Of a DNA stretch of 26,459 nt, positions 20,756-26,459 are shown piece after piece (position 1 is the stretch's first letter; each line of letters begins with the position of its first letter). The notes under the pieces were generated by a model. It worked only from the letters and a program-made list of their open reading frames with translations. It was not told the origin of the DNA and made no database searches. The translations under genes were made by a program, and so were the position numbers. The DNA is from Polytrichum commune (lineage: Eukaryota; Streptophyta; Polytrichopsida; Polytrichales; Polytrichaceae), in the NCBI GenBank assembly GCA_950295325.1, contig CATNTY010000026.1:1-26459 (forward strand). The letters run 5' to 3'.

Positions 20756-21995
20756 TCACGATTGCAATGTTTTCAATTCCACGCAATTGGCATGTCCGTG
20801 CAATTCTGTTTTAAGCGCAGCCCTTCCTGGGGAACGACAGCTCGGTGGGTCTCCAATGCTGCATTTTCCGCCATCTCTGCAATTCTCTGCAGACATGCGC
20901 AGTGTTTTCCACAGTGCATGCCGTCTGGCGTAATATATTGCATATCTCCAGCAGCTACCAACTTGCAGATGTGCTTTTTGTTTTGCGACTTCGCCTATAC
21001 CTCCATCCTGGTTCACGCCAAGGTACTGCCGCACCGGTCGAGTCCCCCATTCGCACGTACCTGTGCATGACAGACCGCAACATGCATGCGCCCACAGGCC
21101 ATCTCGGGTTGTGAGTCTCCTCGTGTGTCCGAACAGCAGTGCCAATGGTCGCCAATGTTAGCGTGTACATCGTAATTTTTTTTTTCCAGGCTCCTGCATC
21201 TGTTGCGCACCTGGTTGTACGTCCTCTTGCGGACCTGTGCCGTCTGCACATTTCTGGGTGTTGTTTGAGTGCAGTTTTTCATTTTTCATTGGGATTCGAC
21301 GTCTACAGGTTGTCTCCGATCCTTGAAGCCATGAATCCCCTGCGCCCAGATATACGTGGCCTAACTGCGCACAGCTCCCTCGCAGCAATGCTCCCCACTG
21401 CGTGGCTCCCGAGTTCCGCCACCTGCGGTTTTCAATGCCATACAATCCAATCGTTCGTAATGGTTGGAAACCATCATCCTGGACTCTCCCCCATGTGCTG
21501 CGGTGTTTGGATAGTGCCACAGGGTTCGGCAAATTGGAGCACATCCCTGTCCAGGCAGTCTGTGCAGCAGATAGTCATCGCCACAGATTTTCATGCTTTT
21601 GTGTTGTGCACGCTCGCCAGTGTGCAATCTGCAAGAGGTCTGCATAATCTGGTCAATTACTCATGTTCTGTTTTGCTGTCTCCCTGTGGCTTTTTTGTAG
21701 GCCGGACGATTACTGGCTAGGGTACAAGCTTTTTTGCTATGCTTACTATTCACACTCGACCCAGCATGAATCGGAGTTTCGACATTCCAAATTGGGTTCG
21801 TGCATTTCCTTCAAACTTGGAATGTGTGGTGTTCGGTTTTGTTTTTTCCCTCCGCTTCCCTTTATGTTACGAATGTGTGTTGTTGTTCACAAATGGCTCC
21901 CACCATGGTTTTGGTGCACATGGCAACTTGTGTGGCGTCGGCATGTGCATCTACCTCCTCCTTCTCGTCATGCTGTCCGTGCCACTTGCATGCAG

Positions 21996-22262
21996 TTGCT
22001 CCCTCTTGTGGAGATGTATTGCAAATGGGAGTTGGAGGAGGATTGCTCGAACCTGCGGGCTCTCATGCTTCGTTTTGATTCGGAGGTTGAGCTGGAATCG
22101 CATTCCTTGGGCCGGTCGCTCTTGTTCATGGTTAGGGATGATGGCATTGGCATCGAGGGTATGCCAAGACTCGCCCCCATCATGGCACCGACTGACCCTT
22201 TTCAACTCGTAAGGGAGAGGCTGGCAGCTGCTGGATCGGCAATTCGGGGCCTCCAACAACAG
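21996..22262 (+). CDS. Candidate internal exon, N-terminal extension of transposase
   Basis: This open 267-bp block (89 codons, phase 0 at both ends) lies between acceptor TGCATGCAG (ends 21995) and donor CAG|GTGCAC (22263). It encodes an acidic then helical stretch including KWELEEDCSNLRALMLRFDS, and ends RERLAAAGSAIRGLQQQ. Joining it to 22651 (acceptor CAACCAG) keeps the frame into the transposase. The block has protein-like composition, while the frame outside it is Cys/Trp/Phe-rich like untranslated DNA. I do not recognise the domain. A captured host exon is possible. Confidence 0.35.
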
Positions 22263-22650
22263 GTGCACACTCGCAATCAATTGTTTTGCATGTGCAGCCT
22301 ACCCAACGATAACGATATGACTTTCAGTGTGTCGCTCTCTTTGGATTTGGACTGTGCATTAATTTGGCTACCATTCCAACTTGTCCAACAATTTTACATA
22401 AGCATCCACATTGCAAGTTTGATCACAATCCAAAATTTGACGCCTCATCTCCAATGCTCTAAAATGTGTCCTTCATTTCATTCCCTTCTGCCTCTACACA
22501 TTCAATGCCTATTACATGTCTAGGATTTATGGTAGATGGAGTGATGCTTCTAGAAGTATGTCAACAACTTCAAGTTATGGCACTGCCCCCTTGCAAAATT
22601 TAAAAATTGTGAATCATGCCTAATGTTCTCTGCATTCTTCATGCAACCAG

Positions 22651-23651
22651 GACCCTACATCACAATGTCCAGAAGTAGCTCAGTCCGCCTCCGAGCTTGA
22701 CCCTCCCTCAACTCGTTGACCTCCTCTTCGCCCCCGCGAGTGTGACGTTCCCGCAACATCCGGAGCACGCACATCTTCTGCCCTTCCAGACGAGCCTCTG
22801 GGCTGTGGGGCCTCTCCGCCACCGTCATACTCGTTGTATGGGCGCGGCACACCTGCACCTCCGCTCCCACCACGTGCCAACATGCCCCTGCACCACGCAA
22901 CATCAACCAATTCAGTGGCCACATTCGATGTTCCAACGGCCACCCACATATTGTTAGCATGCATTGACATCTGTGTGGTTATGGTGTCCATGTACCTGAC
23001 TTCAACAGAGGCATGCGTCACTCATTATGCACGAAGGAAAAAATTGAGAAGAAGGGCTCAAGAGGAGGAGTCTGACACGCCGCCAAGGTCATTGTCAACA
23101 CATGTGCCTGAAGAGGAGACATTGGAGCACCCACACGACAAGCATGTTATGGATCTTCTAGCTTGGCAGGTTGAAGTCTTGGATGCGCGTTGGTATGTCA
23201 AACCCCGATCTACGTGCTGGTTTGAGGAGTATTTATTCAAAATCTACACCCCCGACATGTTTTACGACATACTCCGTATGAGGAGAAGGACATTTGACAG
23301 ATTGGTACACGACTTGAGGCCTTTCATTGAGGGTCAACACACACACTAGAGGGAGCCTATTGGAGTCGAAAAAAAGGTGGTAGTCACTTTGTTCAAGCTC
23401 ATGCACGGAGCTTCCATCCCTTTGGTAGCAGACAAAGCGGCATTGGGGAAGTCAACTGTGAGTGAGATCTTGAGGCAGGTGTGTTCAGCCATCAGCACCC
23501 GCTTTGGGCATCTCATAGCGTGGCCAGTTGGCCGGAGGTTAGCACGGACAGCGACGACATTCCAATCCAAACAAGGTCTACCGAACTGCATTGGCGCCAT
23601 AGATGGCTCTCACATCTATATTGCAACTCCCTCGAACACTATAGTGGCAGC
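22651..23651 (+). pseudogene. PIF/Harbinger (HARBI1-like) transposase, 5' half, broken
   Basis: Frame 1 encodes a DDE nuclease of the Harbinger superfamily. A basic patch (RRKKLRRRAQ) is followed by a conserved region around WYVKPRSTCWFEEYLF, and MFYDILRMRRRTFDRLVHDL is the usual R-M-TFD-L-LRP block. A helix-turn-helix follows, with core ALGKSTVSEILRQV. Then comes LPNCIGAIDGSHIYIATPSN, whose Asp (codon 23602-23604) is the first of the catalytic triad. The second and third acidic residues are missing: similarity stops at 23651, where an LTR begins. Two in-frame stops occur, TGA at 22717-22719 and TAG at 23347-23349. An ATG at 22882 could start the part after the first stop. It cannot make active enzyme. 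Confidence 0.93.
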
Positions 23652-25560
23652 TGTGAGACCAATTTTTGGCTATCGCCTGCCCGAAGTGGGCCATTTTTTG
23701 AAAAGTGACGATATTCATCCGGCAAATGGACTTCGAACGTCATCTGTAGCGGCATTGGAAGGCTATTGCCGTCAAGAATCGGTTACAATCCTTAACCGAC
23801 TTCTCCTCCTTCGTCAGTTCAAGGAGGAGGCGAATCAGAAAGTAGGCAGGCTATTTTCAGAGTTAGAAATCAGGCATAGTCTCCTAGTGTTTGGCAATAG
23901 GCTTTAGCGACATCAGAGCTCAGTGATTGAGTCTGAGTGTTACTTGGTTTCCTCCGAGAAGGAGTATTAGCAATAGGCAAAGAAGAACTGTGTGATACAG
24001 TCTTTGGGCAACATTGCATTTGAATAGAAGTGAAGTGTTAACGTGATGAGCAATAATCTGGTTGTATGTGCAATGAAGTTTTACTGATACTTGTGGTCGG
24101 GTGAGTCAGTGCAAATTGGCTGGAGTCAAGAGGTGTTGTGAGCAATGGTCGTAAGAATGATGAGAGTTAGTTTTTAGTGTGAAGATAATGTCAAGAAAGT
24201 ATGTGGAGTGATGAAGTGCAATGGCGATAATCGTGAGCATTGAAATAGACATATAAGCTGTTAAGAGCGCAAAGTAGTCTGGAAGCATAGTCAAGAGTGC
24301 TCTTAAGTTGTAAGAACAGGAGAGAAGCGTGTGATTGAATGAGATACTTAGAAAAGGCAAGCATACTCAGGCAATAGCCTTTCCGAGGTAGAGACACCAA
24401 GATGCGCTGGAAAGGCAATAGGCTGTGAGCGCCGAAAGAGGACACATAAGCAAGAAGAGTTTGATGTACGAGGAAGAGTGCGAAATCCCAAGCAGTTGGC
24501 TATGGAGTCAGGTTTGAGGGCATGAGGGAGTCAAGATGTGAGTGAAAGGAAGATTAAGAGGCAATAATCTTGAGAGCATAGCCACTTACCCTGGGATGGA
24601 GAATAGAGACTGATGAGTGAGTAAAGCCATAGTCTGAGGCTGGAAGGGTAAAGGCAAGACCAGAGAGTGGTCATGGCAAGGCCAACAGTCTACAGAGAGA
24701 CGAAAGGGCAATAGCCAGTAGAGGAATCACAGACGTAGAAGCCTGAGGGAGGCAAGACCCTACCTGAGAGAATGTGAGGAGTTACAGCCTAGTACGAGGA
24801 TGAGGACTGACCTCACCTTAGGGTAATTACCCCACAATAGGATATCGCCTGGGTAAGCCTGATAGAATATCGCCAGTTAGGTCTGAGAGAATTTATAGAC
24901 TGAAATAGAGAAAAGACTGAAAACAACACCCGCATGGTAGAAGCAAGACTTTACCCGGTGAGATGAACTTGTTGCAGATAAATCCTTCTAAGTAATAACA
25001 ACTTGTTAACTAAAGGATATAGCTTGTTCAAAATATATATATATCTTATATATTGACGGAATAGATACTCTATGAGATGGACGACCAGGTGGATCGGAGA
25101 GTGATGGAGACGGTTACAGTCTCTGAAGGAATGCCGATAGCTGTAAGTAAAACTAACTGGAATTAATTTGAATTGATCGCAAGCATAAGTCATAACCCAT
25201 AAAGACAAAGAAGGCTACTCAAAAGACGTGTGTTGGACGCGTAGTCCTGCCTAAGAGTTAGTGCCAACTTGCCAAGCTTTTGAGCTTCACGACTGATATA
25301 AGTCACAACCATAGAGTGATAGAAAATTACCTTATGATAGGACGGAATCACTCACTACTGGAGGTGCACAAAAGAATCATAAGAGTGTGGAATAAGTGGA
25401 ATAAGTGGAATAATGGAGGAACGAAGAAGGAAAAGTCCTAAGTTGTTAATAAAGTCCTTAATCCAATGTGACAATAACCCTTATAGACACTATCTCAGTC
25501 TTCCTGGAGACTTTGTTCCCTGGGTTTTGTTGTTTTAAGCCATAGCAAAAACTTACTACA
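23652..25560 (+). mobile_element. 5' LTR of an LTR retrotransposon (about 1.9 kb)
   Basis: The LTR is bounded by TGTGAGACC at 23652, where transposase similarity ends, and ACTACA at 25560, four bases before the primer-binding site. It thus has TG...CA ends. Inside are a TATA-rich segment (25031-25053) as likely promoter, AATAAA (25448-25453) as likely polyadenylation signal, and many copies of GGCAATAGGC/GGCAATAGCC with the mirror form GGCTATTGCC or GGCTATCGCC close to the left end. The internal region follows to the right; the 3' LTR is outside the window. The left end is inferred, not confirmed by a second LTR. Confidence 0.75.
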
Positions 25561-25564
25561 TTTT

Positions 25565-25582
25565 TGGCGCCGCTGCCGGGGA
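25565..25582 (+). other. Primer-binding site, tRNA-Asp type
   Basis: TGGCGCCGCTGCCGGGGA starts four bases after the LTR end. It is complementary to the CCA-bearing 3' end of plant tRNA-Asp(GUC) with, as I recall that tRNA, one mismatch (C for T at position 9). Athila-type Gypsy elements often use this primer, which suggests but does not prove that class. Confidence 0.92.
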
Positions 25583-25649
25583 AGGCTGTGGTCGTCTTTT
25601 AAGGTTAAATTGGGAAGGAATAATTAGCAAATGACCGGTGTCAATCACA

Positions 25650-26111
25650 ATGAATACACAAAACAAATGGAGACTTAGAGGACATAGAACTAGGGACAAG
25701 GCACAAGTGATTAGGAGTGACAACCAACGTCGCTTACCTGTCACTAGTCCTACATTTTATCCTAAGCCTCGCCATGTTTGCCCAGTGTCCGAACCCATTG
25801 TAAGATTTGACAACCGAATTTATGAATTGTTGAGCATCTTTATCGATAGGCTCACTAGACTAGAAAACTACGTGTATAACGTGTCAGATAGATTGAAGAG
25901 AAACCAATATAGGGAGGATAATCTCCCCGGTGCTGAAACATTGTGGAGACAAATCCAACTAGGAAAGGCCGGAGAGTTTAGAGAAGACAGTAGTGTGTCT
26001 AGAAACCAAACTAGAAAGAACCGTAGAGGATATTATAGAGAGGATCTGACGAAGTCAACTGGGAAACCTAGGACCATCGACATAACTCAATGTCGCTATT
26101 GTTGTAGTTAG
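25650..26111 (+). CDS. Retrotransposon leader reading frame 1, unrecognised
   Basis: The frame begins at ATG 25650, about 70 bp after the primer-binding site, and stops at TAG 26109-26111 (153 residues; a GTG at 25638 would add four). The product is basic with a Ser/Arg-rich C-terminal half. Around residues 60-85 there is an amphipathic stretch, ELLSIFIDRLTRLENYVYNV, that could form a coiled coil. It holds the usual gag position, but I see no capsid motif or CCHC zinc knuckle; CRYCCS at the C-terminus is too short to be one. The function as Gag or a leader protein is inferred from position only. Confidence 0.5.
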   Translation: MNTQNKWRLRGHRTRDKAQVIRSDNQRRLPVTSPTFYPKPRHVCPVSEPIVRFDNRIYELLSIFIDRLTRLENYVYNVSDRLKRNQYREDNLPGAETLWRQIQLGKAGEFREDSSVSRNQTRKNRRGYYREDLTKSTGKPRTIDITQCRYCCS

Positions 26112-26125
26112 ACCCTGATGAACTG

Positions 26126-26459
26126 ATGGAGTGGTGTTGGCAAGTCCCGGACTCTGCCAAACACAAGATATATTCAGGGGGATATTTATTCTCAGCTTTA
26201 TATAGGTTCTTTCGTTTCAGCTATCACGGGAACGGAATCTATATTACTCCTGATGTAGCCTTACCCAAAGACTTTATTGAGTCGTTTGTAGCATTACCTT
26301 TAGAGTTACAACGGGATATCACTAATCGCATTTGGAACTACGGGAAGGGATACAGACGAGTAATTGTTGACAACAATTCCCCTGTCTTACCTTTATCCCT
26401 TAGGTTCCTATTTTCTGTTTACGGAAGATTGAAGCACATAACATCAGAAGTAGTGCCAC
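26126..26459 (+). CDS. Retrotransposon reading frame 2, partial, unrecognised
   Basis: This frame is one base back (-1) relative to frame 1. It opens after TAG at 26105-26107, has its first ATG at 26126-26128, and stays open to the right edge (111 codons, no stop). It begins MEWCWQVPDSAKHKIYSGGY and contains PKDFIESFVALPLELQRDI and WNYGKGYRRVIVDNN. The composition is that of a folded, aromatic-rich protein. I recognise no Gag, protease or polymerase motif. It could be Gag continued after a frameshift, or a separate protein. Confidence 0.5.
   Translation, partial: MEWCWQVPDSAKHKIYSGGYLFSALYRFFRFSYHGNGIYITPDVALPKDFIESFVALPLELQRDITNRIWNYGKGYRRVIVDNNSPVLPLSLRFLFSVYGRLKHITSEVVP

Larger units (their letters stand above)
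19211..23651 (+). mobile_element. PIF/Harbinger element, 5' part, interrupted by a retrotransposon
   Basis: A GC-rich block starts abruptly at GGGCCTCCCCGCACC (19211), directly after TAA, the preferred Harbinger target. Its first five bases match the MITE ends in this window. It contains the 5' half of a Harbinger transposase on the plus strand (22651-23651). The right terminal repeat must lie beyond the retrotransposon inserted at 23652, outside the window, so the left boundary cannot be confirmed by pairing. Only the transposase part is certain. Confidence 0.5.

Noticed and set aside
22680-23021. 113-codon minus-strand frame as the second (Myb-like) Harbinger protein
   Set aside because: It overlaps the transposase coding region antisense, is Gly/Arg/Ala-rich from GC content, and has no SANT/Myb Trp pattern.
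24106-24445. Minus-strand frames within the LTR
   Set aside because: They are Leu/Ser/His-rich antisense readings of purine-rich U3 sequence with no similarity; LTRs are normally non-coding.

Overview
The window looks like nuclear DNA of a land plant. It holds the 5' part of a spliced plant-type copper amine oxidase gene with canonical GT-AG introns. Around it are plant transposon classes: Tourist/Harbinger-like MITEs with TAA duplications, a CACTA element with the CACTACTAGAAAAT end, a tRNA-derived SINE, a PIF/Harbinger transposase gene, and an LTR retrotransposon whose primer-binding site fits tRNA-Asp. No bacterial operon structure, rRNA, CRISPR array or complete tRNA gene was seen. The species cannot be fixed from this sequence.

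Layout. Positions 1-1860 (minus strand) carry exons 1-3 of a copper amine oxidase; the rest of the gene lies beyond the left edge. Its 5' flank (1861-3000) is a pyrimidine-rich tract followed by a GC-rich block with degenerate 75-80 bp repeats. From about 3000 to 19200 the DNA is AT-rich and shows no convincing host gene. It is a graveyard of small elements: two inverted copies of one 362-bp MITE (3910-4272, 10685-11046), a 602-bp TAA-flanked element with an internal hairpin (7578-8179), a microsatellite-bearing degenerate tandem array (5977-6320), a foldback element (12005-12193), a 1063-bp non-autonomous CACTA element with ATC duplications (16765-17827) that holds a SINE and an 81-nt near-perfect palindrome, and a further Tourist-like MITE (18150-18376).

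From about 19211 the base composition turns GC-rich. This is a large PIF/Harbinger-type element whose transposase reads on the plus strand to 23651, with two in-frame stops. There the gene is cut just after the first catalytic aspartate by an LTR retrotransposon: a 1.9-kb LTR at 23652-25560, a primer-binding site at 25565-25582, and two unrecognised internal reading frames running to the right edge.

The one functional-looking host gene is the amine oxidase, which would oxidise primary amines or polyamines to aldehyde, ammonia and hydrogen peroxide. Everything else is mobile DNA at different stages of decay, in at least two nested stacks (SINE in CACTA; retrotransposon in Harbinger). I found no clearly new biological system. 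The most unusual items are the multi-exon N-terminal extension proposed for the Harbinger transposase, the repeated 10-bp motif in the LTR, and the retroelement's two unrecognised leader reading frames.
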